Positions 10,085-21,729 of a stretch of 64,000 nucleotides of DNA are shown here, one piece after another. Under the pieces are notes generated by a model. That model saw only the letters and a program-made list of their open reading frames with translations. It did not search any database and was not told the origin of the DNA. Position 1 is the stretch's first letter, and every line of letters begins with the position of its first letter. Origin of the DNA: Acer yangbiense (lineage: Eukaryota; Streptophyta; Magnoliopsida; Sapindales; Sapindaceae); the NCBI GenBank assembly GCA_008009225.1, contig CM017764.1, positions 45,677,064 to 45,741,063 of the forward strand. Reading direction: 5' to 3'. The position numbers and the translations under genes are program-made.

Positions 10085-11704
10085 ATAAGTAGAGAGTGTG
10101 ATGCTTTTTATTTTGTTTTTTATGGCACTTATGGTCATTGTAGGGAAAAGAAGGAGGCGACCAGCCATGCAGACAATACTAGCTTTACAAAAAAGCTACT
10201 TAATTGTGTGTGTTAATTTAATTATATACCAGACCCACATCAATTTATTAATATCTCTCTCATTTTTCTCTTTATTCCTTGGAGTTCTTTATTTTTATTA
10301 TTAATTTTCTAACGAATCTAGAGAGTACGAGGAAAAACTAATTGTTATATATGCTAGAAGAATATATGATTCGATCTTTCAATCTTATGATTAACGGTCT
10401 TACATTCAAACCAACCGAACTATATATCAAGTGTTCGAAACTTTTTTTAATTCTTTGAATCTTTTATTTATATGACGTGGAATTACATTTTGACAAGTTA
10501 TATATATATATATAAATTTTCTTTAGTGCTAATTAAATATATTGAATTCTATGATAAAAAATAAATAAATAAATAAAATTGTCTCATTTATATGTGATAA
10601 TGATGAAGACAATGATGATGATGAATAATTGGTGTTTGGTGATAAATTTGTGTTTATATATATTCTTCCTCAACCCAAATGCATGGTTGTTGGTGATAAA
10701 GATAGCAATTCATGATTGTGAATTTCAATATTATCTAGTTTAATTGGGTATATATATATATATATAATTAATGATGATCAATCCATCTTATGAACAAGTG
10801 CATTTTTTTTGAAGTAAATAATGATTAAGTGCCGACATGTTTCAACTTTCAATCTCTCTCTTTGACTAATCTTTACTTGATCAGACGTAATGTTTAAAGT
10901 TACAATATCACCGTATGTGCTTCTCTGCTAAGAAAAATCAATTATTATAAATCTTCAAAATGGGCAATTCTCTTTGTATGTATATGTAGTATTATTAGTC
11001 ATGATCGATCATGTTCATTTCTATGTCCTCTTTTAATTTAAAGCTACATTTTTTATGATCAGTTTCTTCCATTATTGATTTAAAATACACACTTTTTGAC
11101 TGGTTTACATGTAGAATTGCAATGGATTGAATTTCAATTAATAATAAGTATGGTTGTGCTTGAGATCGGATCAAGTATTTGGAACAAAGAAAAGCACTTT
11201 GAAAAAAGCTACAATTAAAGATCGATAAGTCAAAAGTGAAAATATTTATTATAAAAAAAAAGAAAGGTGAAAATAATTTAAAACAAATATTAATTAGGAC
11301 CATACCCATTTACTATCTTGTCTTTCAAGGATGTTTTTTTTTTTTTTTTTTTAACATTATTTTTGGATGAGAAGATAAAAATATTCTCCGTATTCAATCT
11401 CATCTTAGTTGGAGTTGTTAGAAGTAGTTTGCATGCTTTTTCGTGGAAAAGAGTATTGAATTTTCCAAAACTAGATTTTTTCTATTGGGATATTTTTTTT
11501 TTTTTTTTTATCTAACTTTAACATCCATTTTATTCTTAAAATTTTAAATTTATATAGTCGAACTTATAAATAATATTAGATTTTTTAACTATTCGGAAAT
11601 AATATTAAAGATCATCCATTACTATTATTTTTTTTTTCTAAAGACTCGTTTACTATTAATCCAATGGTTATTAAAAAAAAAAAAAAAAAAAAAAATTATA
11701 TATA
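10085..11704. other. Gene-free AT-rich DNA
   Basis: It holds short TA runs (about 10500, 10750) and several A or T homopolymers. No coding frame has composition or motifs beyond chance. Confidence 0.5.
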
Positions 11705-11884
11705 CAGTCTTTCTATTGTCAGTTCGTCTTGATAATAAATATATCATGATGAAAAATGTGGACCACAGATTATGGAGAAGTTTTGACAAGTGCATACACT
11801 TTGGGTCAAAGTATGTAAATCTAGTGGTTTACATTCTTCGTCTTGATATATTTATTGTCAGAACAAACTGATAATAAAAAATCT
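11705..11884. mobile_element. Palindromic MITE, arm type A
   Basis: It starts CAGTCTTTCTATTGTCAGTT and ends GAACAAACTGATAATAAAAA then ATCTG. The core is GTTTTGACAAGTGCATACAC. It follows an A-rich/TA stretch. Only about 24 bp of TA-rich DNA separate it from the next palindromic copy. Confidence 0.85.
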
Positions 11885-11908
11885 GATTATATATATAATT
11901 GAAAAAAA

Positions 11909-12076
11909 CAGTCTTTCTATTATCAGTTCGAACTGACAAAAGATATATCAATTTTTTACATGTGAACCATTGGATTTAAAAGATGCTTGCAGCCATATCA
12001 AAATATTTAAATCTAATAGTCCACATCCAAGGAACCGATATATCTTTTATCAGTTCGAACCAATAATAGAAAAATT
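11909..12076. mobile_element. Palindromic MITE, arm type B
   Basis: It begins CAGTCTTTCTATTATCAGTT and ends CAGTTCGAACCAATAATAG. Inside are GCCATTGGATTT-like and AAATCTAATAGT arms around a shortened core. It forms an A-B tandem with the previous copy. Confidence 0.8.
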
Positions 12077-14709
12077 GTTGAAAGAAAATCGTATAAATCT
12101 TTGGTTTCGGAGAACATTTAATTTGGACTGACGAAGTTTGACAAACATGTACAACACGTGACCCAAGTCCCCATGACGGCATGCACCACGTGGACGTGGT
12201 CGACCTTTTCCGTTGACTGTAATTTCAGCCGTTATCTTTGACTTTTATAGACACTAGTGAAGTCTTAAGTCAACACTGAGTCTGAGCAGACTTGCAGGTG
12301 CGTGCATTAAAGCTACAACAATATTTTACAAAAAAAGCTTGAATAAATTCTAGTACCAGCTCCAACTCTCCAACTGCAACATTAATTTCTAACTTAAATT
12401 AAACGTGTTACTTGATGTTCATAAAAACATTAATTATTAAAATTACAACTTTTATTTTAATGAAATTTTTGAAAAACACTTTATAAAAATAACTTAAAAT
12501 TTTAATCCAAAACATATCGGTAACAAAAAAAGGTTCATCTTTAATGTATTAATGCATCGATAAACTATTAAAATTTAAACTTTTATTTTTGTTTTGATAT
12601 GGTCACATGCAACTCACGTTAGCGAATTTTAAAAGTGTATCGATATATTAATGCATCGTAGAATTTCCTAACAAAAAATCATTATTTATGATTCCTGTAA
12701 AATATATCTCAAGACTCTATGTTAGGGTTCAGGATTTGAATCAAACAAGTAAACTGTAAAAGTATCTTCACTTGTATTCCAAGTAATCTTTTTTCAAGAA
12801 GTCTGCTCTTTTCCTCACCCAACATATTTCCAAGGTTTCCATCAACCTTGCAAAGAAATTTCCAAATGTTACATTTTACAGCAATGCAGCAAAGCAAAGG
12901 TCTTCAATTTCAAAAGCTAAGATAATATATGTGTGTTCAATTATCACAATGTGAGCAGATGTGATGCGCAAATGCAAGTGCAACCCAAAGATGACTTACA
13001 AAAAACTAAAGAAAATTCGGCAAATCAGAGATTATTAGCAGCATGAAGCCATGAAGGCTGTAAACCACACGACAGAACAAGTTCAGACATCACAGGATTT
13101 AAACAGATATACATAACACTCGGAAAACATAGCGCGGAAAGAAATCAATCTTTATTACTATAATACAAAGACTGTTTACCTTTGTTGGTATTTGATATCC
13201 ACTATTAGGCTAGTTCTGGCTTAAATTCCAGAAAAAAACCATCGGGGAGGAGGAAACCGCTAGAAAAAGCAAAATTGATTTTAATTTCTTCTGTCTTCTT
13301 GGTATCGCCTGAAGACAAATATGTAAAATCAACTTTTTAAAATGGATGCGGGAACAAGGTTAGTTTTAACATTCTTTAAACCATAACATACAACCTATAA
13401 TAAGGGAATTACTTTCATACTAATTGTACAAAAGATGCATTGCAGAAGCGCTGGACCTCATCAATTAAAAGAAGAATATAACTATTACGTTTTAAGACAA
13501 AACTGCCAATCAGATCCTGAACAATTATTGGATTACAGTACGTAGTTCTTCACTCACCACATCTTCCCCAAAGAAAATTCACGATTCAACAATAAGAAGA
13601 ATGTGGTGAGAGACACCATATCAGATCTCAAATTGTAGAGACAGATCCTAGTATAACATACAGGTCATGTGCACTAATTTCCTTTGTGTGACCTATGAAC
13701 ATGTATTTTCTGGTGCCTGCATAAAAAAATAACATTAAGACATCAATTTGCTTTCCATCAATGCATTATATGCATATTTAAAAGTCTAACATTTAGCCAA
13801 CGGGCGCAAATCACACAAAGTGGTCACAAATGATCATTCCAACTGCACAGTTCTGATATTGCGTTCCCACAATCCAGATAACATGCCTACAAATTTCATT
13901 CATTACAATGGGAAATTTATGCTCAACTACTTCATTCATTGACTAAGCTGAAAAGGACAGGCAAGCAGCATGAGCTCACCACGATACTAGCTTGCTTGAG
14001 AGCTGAGATCATCATTAGGATCAAATGAATCAGTCGTAAGCAACATGCCACTTGGGTTTACTCAATTTTCCACTCCTGGAAGGCTGGAATTTCAAGGTAC
14101 TCAAGCAACCTGAGAATCAACTTGATAAAGAGAATGCTCGAGATTGATTGACCACACTAGCAACCTAAGACTCCGTAATGCAACTTACTAAACTGTCTCA
14201 GACTAGTCAATAAATTATTATTTTTGATACTGAGTCTCAGAAAATTATTTAGGTTTCTAAAGGAAGTCTTCTAGGCATTAGATTTTTCATTTTTGTTGAT
14301 AAACATACATTACTAGGACTAGGAAAGACATGCTAACACTAAATCAATGATTATGAAGAGAGAACTTATTCTATTCAGATCTCATCAATTATCTCTAGTC
14401 CCAAACTTCAATTTCTCAATATAATAAGAATATCACACGTCATCAACCAGTAATTCCAGCCAGAGGGGTGTTGTCTAATTCAAAATCCTAACAGGAAAAA
14501 AAATTAAAAATAAATAAATAAATAAAGATTTCAACCACTTGAGATAGGAAATTAAAGATCACTTCAATGCAGCAAGCATCTTTTCCAAAGCATAGTTTAT
14601 CAATTTATACAATAGAATTCAAACACAAAATGGAAAACAGTTAAATAGCACACTGAAGCATACCCCAAATATTAATAGAAGAAATGAAGCTTTCTTGTGT
14701 AGTATAGAA
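12077..14709. other. Gene-free DNA and probable 3' region of the ZOP1-like gene
   Basis: No coding frame is convincing. Just past the ZOP1-like stop (minus strand) is GGGGTATGC, a possible splice donor, and near 13718 TTTATGCAG could be an acceptor, so a 3' UTR intron is possible but unproven. Confidence 0.4.
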
Positions 14710-17576
14710 TCAGCGAGACTGATACAGGCCAAGCAATGGTTTCTCTCTTTCTTCGACTCTCTTCCTCGCAGCCTCCCTTGCTTTGAGTGCAGTAACTTCT
14801 TCTGCAGACACTGCCTTCTTTATTTGCTTTGGCTTATTATCTTCCCTCTTTCTCTTCCCAACAGCAATTGCTGATGGAGAACCTTTCATAGATCTCGTTG
14901 GATTTAGAGAGGCTGAAACAACCACCCCTCGTGCAGGCCCATTTTGACTTTGAGCAGAATCTTTATTTTTCATAGCTGGTGCTGCTCCTGAAGTTGGAAA
15001 CGGATATTTCAGTAGGGGTTTTGGCTTGGAATCTGAAGAAGTCTGAACACTGGAATATGCCTCTTCCTGTGTCACCCACTTCCCTGTTTCAATTCTTTCA
15101 AGTAAATATTCCACACTACATATTATTTTGAAAAGGCATCTTAAAAAATAAAAAGAGCTTTAGGTCAAAAACCCAATTTTATGACTTCTTACCTATAGCA
15201 TCAGAATAGTAGAAGCCCGACTTTGGATCATAGTAAAGGCCATCGCTTGGATTATAGTAATAGCCTGAAGTTTCGTCATAATCCCATTCTGTCATTCATT
15301 GAACTGTATCAGTTTGAAACTAACAAAATCAAGGGGAAAAAGCATTGTCAATGCTACTGTTTACATGCTTGATAAAAAAATTAACAATTAAAACAGTCCT
15401 ATTAAATAAAGTAGACAGACGTTAGACCTGACGGCTGACAGATATTTGAGTACTAGTTACCGACTCCGTAAAAAACTGATCAAAGCAGGATTTCACTGGC
15501 CTATACCATGGGAACTAAGGATTAAACCAAAAACACAAGATAACTGTTAACCTGACATGCAAACTAACCCAAAGAGTGAAAAACCATTATCCCTACCTGA
15601 GATTGCAAATCAAAACATGCAATCATTGGGCTTTTAGACTCAACTTGGTCAAAATTCCAACCAAGTAAACAGCATAAGTTTGCTCATATGTCTGCAAAAA
15701 TCAAGCTTGCTGACTACCCAAAGTAACTTAACAGACAATTTTTTACACATTTAAATTACACTACAATCCAAAACTCCAAAACTTAATGATGCAAATCAGT
15801 AATCACGACAGCACACAGAGTTAAGTGAGTAATATTGTTAAATATTTTTCCTTTTGAAGCTTTTTATGGTTAATTGCTTTATGAGATCTGCACCAAATAT
15901 TCCTGAACCTCATAAAACTGACACACAAGCATTTCTGATGCTTGGCTCATTAAACAATAGTGCTTGGATACAGAAGCCTGGGCAAATGGCTCACTATGTC
16001 AAGCTTGACCAATCAATCAGTCCGTGAGAAGCTCAGTTCAATCAATAGCCCTAACTCACAGAGATCCACAACCAATGGCTGGACCTTTCCATGCAAAACT
16101 TCACTAAATAAGACAATATTCCCTGCCATGGATGAGAGATTTACTTTTATACTTTCAAAACTTGCCTTAATGCTAGAGCTAATATTATAAACTTTTAACA
16201 GTTAGATACTTCATACTTACTCTCTTGATCATCTAAAGCAAGGGCATTAGAATCTCTGGCCTCCTGAAACCTTGCTACATCTTTCTGATAGCTACGCTTT
16301 GCTTTCTGGCAGACATAGAAGATCAACGAAAATAATCAGTATCAAGCCAAATATATACACATTTTGTCATTGTTAGCTAGTATTTTGTAAAATACATGAC
16401 TCGTGTAAGCGTTTTCCAAAATATTTCTCAAATGGCATTTTACCACATTTCTGTGGCATTAGTAGCCATTGGAGGTACAAAGTTTGCAATGTGAATTACA
16501 TTAGTTATAAATCAACCCTCAAATTCAACAAGAATATATTACTTTTTCCTTCTCGCATATTTGATCAAAAAACTAGAAATTCCTTTCTATCTGAACCTAT
16601 TAAAGTTCATATAACTTGATGCAGGGGTGACCATTGCAGTTTCTAGTTGCACACGAAATTTTAATTGAAATTTCCCAATTGATTCATATTTCCACCATCT
16701 TCAAAAGAACTATATAAATAGAGCATCAGCAACTAATAAAAGTGAGTTTTTCTTACTAAATACTTACAGCTTCAATCTGTTCAAGGGCATGGGCTGCTTC
16801 CTTTTGTTCCTTCTCCTTGGCAGCATTATCTTTCCTCATGTCAGTAAGCTTCTTTGTCACATTTTCCCTGTGACGTTGACCAAGCTCATGGTTTCTAATG
16901 CTGGAAGGATTGTTTGATATAAAGATTTTGCAGAAGTCGCACCATTTATTGCCCTGGCTAACCCAATACTGGAAAACAGATACCGGAACAAAAAATCGGA
17001 CAACGAAATCAGTTCATAGGTTTGTCATTTATCATGTATTGGAGTTTATAAGTTATAACTACAACTTTAGAAGTTGAACAAAAAGAAACTGATATCACTG
17101 ACCTAAAATACCACGTGTATAGAAATCGGAGTAGCATAATAAAATAAATAAAGAACCAAACTGAGCCCATAACATTGAATATAAAATCTTCGATCAATAT
17201 CAGGTAAGAAATATGGAATACTAGTTTACAAATCAAAACAACAAAACATTGAAATATAAACCTCTTATCAACATCATCAGGTCACAAAATTTGAACAAAC
17301 ATTTACAAATCAACACAGATAAAATTTTCATTTTTTTTTTCTAGCTTCCAACTGGTTTCCTCGATTTACATAACTATTAAATAGCAATAAAAACTAATTC
17401 TACTCTCTGAATCACCCTATGAGCTGCTAAAAAATTTCAATTTCAGAAAAACAAAATACAAGAAACAATGAATTCACAAGTTGAGAACATAAAACGCGAA
17501 AATGAATATCACGAAAAGGACAAAAATCGTGATCCTAATTCGAAACGGAGATATTGAATTTACATACCTCAGTCAT
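14710..17576 (-). CDS. ZOP1: ZOP1-like zinc finger and OCRE domain protein (splicing and RNA-directed DNA methylation factor)
   Basis: Five exons join in frame: 17568-17576, 16768-16968, 16221-16305, 15193-15288, 15083-14710. They give 254 residues, close to Arabidopsis ZOP1. All borders are GT/AG. The protein opens MTEYWVSQGNKWCDFC. A U1-type C2H2 zinc finger uses C13, C16, H30 and H36. A charged helical stretch follows (about 42-75). Then comes an OCRE-type aromatic repeat (about 99-135: YDETSGYYYNPSDGLYYDP, SGFYYSDAIGKWV), and a Lys/Arg-rich tail with GKRKRE that may be a nuclear signal. In Arabidopsis the protein binds nucleic acid and acts in pre-mRNA splicing and transcriptional silencing. 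The first coding exon holds only nine coding bases (MTE). A CT microsatellite lies about 110 bp upstream, probably in the leader or promoter. The annotation is firm; only the UTRs are unknown. Confidence 0.92.
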
Positions 17577-17681
17577 GGCTGCGAATTGGCGTTATTGAAG
17601 CTGATTGCAGAATCTGACCCAAAATAATCGCTAATTTATTCAAATTTTGATTGATAAATTTTGTCAAAGAAATTGTTATAA

Positions 17682-17684
<3 letters not shown>

Positions 17685-17712
<28 letters not shown>
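17685..17712. repeat. CT microsatellite upstream of ZOP1-like gene
   Basis: About 14 CT units on the plus strand read as GA repeats in the direction of the ZOP1-like gene. It is probably in the 5' leader or core promoter. Confidence 0.85.
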
Positions 17713-17715
<3 letters not shown>

Positions 17716-17783
17716 TTCTTTGTCACAAAGAAGGCTGACGCCGAGAGGGTTTGGTTAATTGTAAGAAGAAGCAACTTTGAACC

Positions 17784-17938
17784 GGACCGGGTTGTTTTTT
17801 TAAAAGGAAAATATTACATTTACATCTATTACATAAGGGTTGTCGGGACCTACCAAGAAGGTTCGGATAACTATTCCAACCAACCATGAAAAAACTCATC
17901 GCACATAGTTGTAAAATGTGCATGGACCGGGTTGTTTT
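17784..17938 (-). mobile_element. SINE, family 2, with 15-bp target duplication
   Basis: GGACCGGGTTGTTTT flanks the insert at 17784-17798 and 17924-17938. The body shares GCACATTTTACAA and TTGGTAGGTCCC with the copy at 9834-10068 but is shorter and lacks the B-box half. It lies about 210 bp upstream of the ZOP1-like start codon, so it may affect the promoter. Confidence 0.8.
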
Positions 17939-18284
17939 GGAAGGATTATTAAATTATATTTCGAATTATTAAGTGAACTTCATTTTGATCAATATTCAAT
18001 TTTAAGATGATACGTATTCGTAATAACACAACTCATTGTCAGATCTAACTCTACCGTAACCTGAGATTTTATATGTTTTCAAAAACAACTCTTTAATTTC
18101 GAATTTAGGTAAAAACTTCTTTATTATATAATATATACTAAAAATACATTTTAGTTTCAAATTTTAGTTGTTAAACACTTAAACCCCATCTAAATACTAA
18201 AAAGTTTTTTTTGTTTTTGTTTTTTTGAAATCAGTTAAACCTCAGTAGGATTTGATCGTGAATTTTAGTGTTTATAATGATTAT

Positions 18285-18356
18285 TGTTTGAATGATTATT
18301 AGGAAAGAAAATGAAACAAATGTTTGAATGATTATTAGGAAAGAAAATGAAACAAA
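18285..18356. repeat. 36-bp tandem duplication
   Basis: Two exact, adjacent copies of a unit beginning TGTTTGAATGATTATTAGG and ending GAAACAAA occupy 18285-18320 and 18321-18356. Confidence 0.9.
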
Positions 18357-18386
18357 TGCAATATTAATTTGATTCTTTTCCGTACT

Positions 18387-18387
<1 letters not shown>

Positions 18388-18419
<32 letters not shown>
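18388..18419. repeat. 32-base poly(C) run
   Basis: An uninterrupted run of 32 C sits in AT-rich DNA. The other homopolymers in the window are A or T. Confidence 0.9.
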
Positions 18420-19551
18420 TTGTCGTCTAATCTCGATGAGAAACTAAATTGGATGAAACAAGAATAGACTTTTCCCTCCATTTTCATCTGTTTCATTCCT
18501 TATCATTTTTTCCTTTCATTTTCATTTAGCAATCTAAATAAACAATAATAAATCCACATATATCTTTTCTTTATATAGTTTAGACTTAGAGTTTCATTCA
18601 TTATTATTATTTTTTTATAAAATATAAAATTATCATTTAAAAAAAAAAATTAATTGTGAAAAATGTCATTAAAAAGCATGAGTAATCTAACCAAAGCAAG
18701 TGTGTAGTTTAATAAAGCGTAAAAGAAATATTTGAATGGTCAATCTCAATTATTCGGATTCCTAATAGTGGTACGTGGGGTGAACACGGTTTGGTTTGGT
18801 TATCAACCAAAACCTAATCATGGAAATATGAGGAAATAACATTTTTTTTATATGGATTTTTAAGAGTGACATTAATTTAATAAGTTAAGTTTAAACGACA
18901 CCAATAGACAAAAATACTTTCATCTCATTCTTTTATTATGTTGTTGTCATTTTTAAGGTTTTTTTTTTCTTTCTTTTTCAAAAACATCCATTCATGGTCC
19001 TCCATCAATGGAGATGGAATAGACCTCTTGGAGGTTGATGGAGAAGATCAATAAAAAAAATTTGAAAATTTTTATTTTTATCTAATAAATCTTTAAACTT
19101 ACAAATATATCTAATAAGTCTCGAAAATTATAAAATAAGTCTTTGAAGCATGAAAATAAATTTCGGGAAAAAAAAAAAAAAAACACGAGACTTATTTTTA
19201 TGAGTGTGTTTTAAATGTATTTTTATCGTATCCGCACTTTAGATGTTGTTAAAACTTAAGTTGATTGTCTTAAAACTCACATTTAAAGAGTTCTATTAAA
19301 TTTTTGAGTCCAAACCTAATCCCAACTCTTATCGGATCGGACTAATGGAATAAATATTTAGGTTTAGATCGAATCGGTTTATCTCGAATCTTAAAATCGG
19401 GTCCACCACCACTAACTCCTCCGAAGTCCGAACAGCTAACTACTGAAATACAATACACTTGTTTTACAACTCTCTGAAACTCAACTCCGACTTGAATAAA
19501 ATGGTTGTACACTAACTTTGAGAATTAAAAAAAAAAAAAAAAATCATAAAA

Positions 19552-20937
19552 ATGGTCGAAAGTCACGAAACCTTCATGTTGATGCTCTCGAATCTCCTCC
19601 ATCTCCACAACTCACTCGACCCCACAACCTCCTTGCTCTCCTCCACCACCACCTCCTCCCCCGCATCCGGTTCCTCCACCTCCTCCACTTCCCTCCTTTC
19701 TTCCTCCTCCGCCGCTCCTCTCATCTTCTTCACTCTCTCCTCCCTCCTCTCCTTCCTCTCCACCTCCAAAAGGAATCTCCTCAAATCCTCCTCCTCCTCT
19801 TCCTCCTCCAACAACAACAACAAAAAAACAGCCGCCGCCACCGCCGCCGATTCCTCCGCCTACTCTGTCTCCGCCTTCCGCGCTCTGACGACGGAGCACA
19901 TCTGGAACTTGGAAGCACCGCTCCGTGAAGCCCACTGGCGATCTCTTTACGGCCTATCTTATCCGGTCTTCACCACCGTCGTCGAGAAGCTGAAACCCTA
20001 CATTACGGCCTCACAACTCTCTCTTCCGTCCGATTACGCCGTCGCGATGGTACTCTCACGCCTCTGTCATGGCTTCTCTGCCAAAACCCTAGCTTCTCGC
20101 TACTCGCTCGAACCTTACCTTGTCTCCAAGATCACTAACATGATCACGCGTCTTCTCGCCACCAAGCTGTACCCGGAGTTCATCAAAATCCCAATCAGCC
20201 GACGCCGTTTGATCGAAACCACCCAGGGTTTCGAGGAACTGACGTCGCTGCCCAACATTTGTGGTGCCATAGACGGGAGCCACATTAAGGTTTCGAATGC
20301 GCAATTGAAGCGTATTCCTGCAAATCAGAATGAGTATAGATGTAAATATGGGTACAATTCGGTTCTGCTTCAAGTTGTTGCCGATCACAGGAAGATTTTC
20401 TGGGACGTGTGTGTGAAAGCTTCCGGTGGGACAGAAGATTTTGCTCATTTTAGGGATAGTTTGTTGTACAATAGGTTGATTTCGAGTGATATCGTGTGGG
20501 ACAAGGCCGTCAACGTGAGGGGTCACCCTGTGAGGCCTTATATAGTAGGAGATTGGTGTTATCCATTGCTGTCGTTTTTGATGACACCCTTTTCGCCAAA
20601 TGGGGCTGGAGCGCCTGCGCAGAATCTGTTTGATGGGATGTTGATGAAAGGGAGGAATGTAGTTGTGGAAGCGATCGGTTTGTTGAAGGGAAGGTGGAGG
20701 ATTTTGCAAGATTTGAATGTGGGAATCAATCACGCGCCTCAGACTATCGTTGCTTGTTGTGTGTTGCATAATTTGTGTCAGATTGCAAGGGAGCCAGAGC
20801 CGGAGCCTTGGAAGGAACCGGATGAGAATGGGAGTCCTGCGAGGGTGCTTGAGACCGAGAAGCAGTTCTATTATTTCGGGGAGAGCTTGAGGCAGGCATT
20901 GGCAGATGATTTGCATCAAAGGCTTTCTTCAAGATAG
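19552..20937 (+). CDS. ALP1-like protein, domesticated PIF/Harbinger transposase (DDE_Tnp_4)
   Basis: This intronless gene encodes 461 residues. Residues 1-105 are Leu/Ser/Asn-rich, with a long Ser-Asn run, and look disordered. A helical part follows (about 125-205) with a helix-turn-helix-like stretch (CHGFSAKTLASRYSLEPYLV). The DDE nuclease fold comes next: CGAIDGSHIKV (D241), YIVGDWCYPLL (D334) and GRNVVVEAIGLLKGRW (E373). All three acidic positions are therefore present. Plant proteins of this group (ALP1, and HDP1 in the IDM complex) are immobile host genes that work with chromatin factors such as PRC2. The gene shows no terminal inverted repeats or target duplication, and its frame is intact, which supports a host gene. 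Its 5' half is GC-rich and the 3' half less so. Which ALP1-like clade it belongs to cannot be settled here. Confidence 0.9.
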   Translation: MVESHETFMLMLSNLLHLHNSLDPTTSLLSSTTTSSPASGSSTSSTSLLSSSSAAPLIFFTLSSLLSFLSTSKRNLLKSSSSSSSSNNNNKKTAAATAADSSAYSVSAFRALTTEHIWNLEAPLREAHWRSLYGLSYPVFTTVVEKLKPYITASQLSLPSDYAVAMVLSRLCHGFSAKTLASRYSLEPYLVSKITNMITRLLATKLYPEFIKIPISRRRLIETTQGFEELTSLPNICGAIDGSHIKVSNAQLKRIPANQNEYRCKYGYNSVLLQVVADHRKIFWDVCVKASGGTEDFAHFRDSLLYNRLISSDIVWDKAVNVRGHPVRPYIVGDWCYPLLSFLMTPFSPNGAGAPAQNLFDGMLMKGRNVVVEAIGLLKGRWRILQDLNVGINHAPQTIVACCVLHNLCQIAREPEPEPWKEPDENGSPARVLETEKQFYYFGESLRQALADDLHQRLSSR

Positions 20938-21595
20938 TAGATGATGTCAGGGTTTCAGACTCAGGTCATTCTTCAACTTGTACAATAATGATATGATGTG
21001 CCCTTTTAGTAAGTATAACCATCATATCTCATCTATATAACTAACGAAAGAGCATATCGTGTTACTAGATTGTTTGCAAGATCAGATTTTTCAGTTTTAC
21101 TATATCCCATTTTGAGTAAGCAAGCTGCAATTAGAACTAAGAAGTAGATTTTGTGGACAAGTTCATATATGTTATGCAGTGAGTTTATCATGTGGTAGAT
21201 GCTGCAGTCTAACCTAGTAATGAAGTTTGAAAACTAGTGACCTTTTGGAGAAATAGATCATGTGTCATTCTCATCTATCTTACTGATGTTTTTAGCTGAA
21301 GTTAGTTGATATTTCTCTGTTGTAATTGGTGATGCTATTTTGTCATCCATTTGAGAACAAATGAAGCCTTCATTGGTTAAATTTATCTGGACATTTATAT
21401 TTTGGTTTGAAAGATAGTTTCACAAATATGATTGATTGTGGTTATTATGGTATGTTTACTTTCTAAGTAATTTGTAGCTTTTACCAGAGATGATCTTGCA
21501 ATTATAGTTTGATTAAAGGAAGTTTCTTGTTGGATTCTCTTCATAAATCCCCTTTTATACAAGGAAGTCATTAATTAATGTATTCTTTAAGTCTG
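20938..21595 (+). other. 3' region of the ALP1-like gene
   Basis: T-rich, non-coding DNA follows the stop codon and probably includes the 3' UTR. Nothing further can be resolved. Confidence 0.4.
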
Positions 21596-21729
21596 TGAGC
21601 TTGTTTGTATTTGACGAGATGAGGTTGACCCGGTGGTAAACCCCTCACGTATGCACCATGAGGTCGCGGGTTCGAGTCTTCCCCCCTCCCCCCGAATTTA
21701 TGTAATACTTCATGAGCTTGTTTGTATTT
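21596..21729 (+). mobile_element. SINE, family 3, with 17-bp target duplication
   Basis: TGAGCTTGTTTGTATTT flanks the insert at 21596-21612 and 21713-21729. The body has GACCCGGTGGTAAACCCCTC, CACCATGAGGTCG, and a canonical B box GGTTCGAGTC. It ends without a clear poly(A). Copies of the same family lie at 49658-49796, 56363-56498 and, degenerate, near 45720-45790. Confidence 0.85.

Larger units (their letters stand above)
17939..19551. other. Intergenic DNA between two divergent genes
   Basis: It separates the minus-strand ZOP1-like gene and the plus-strand ALP1-like gene. It contains a 36-bp tandem duplication (18285-18356), a 32-base C homopolymer (18388-18419) and A/T runs. No promoter element can be assigned with confidence. 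Confidence 0.5.

Noticed and set aside
20089..20919. 276-codon frame on the minus strand
   Set aside because: It lies antisense to the ALP1-like gene, whose frame has clear conserved motifs. The antisense frame has no family features.
19552..20937. Active PIF/Harbinger element around the ALP1-like gene
   Set aside because: No GGGGTCGTTTG ends or TWA duplication flank the gene. The nearby MITEs share no sequence with its borders.
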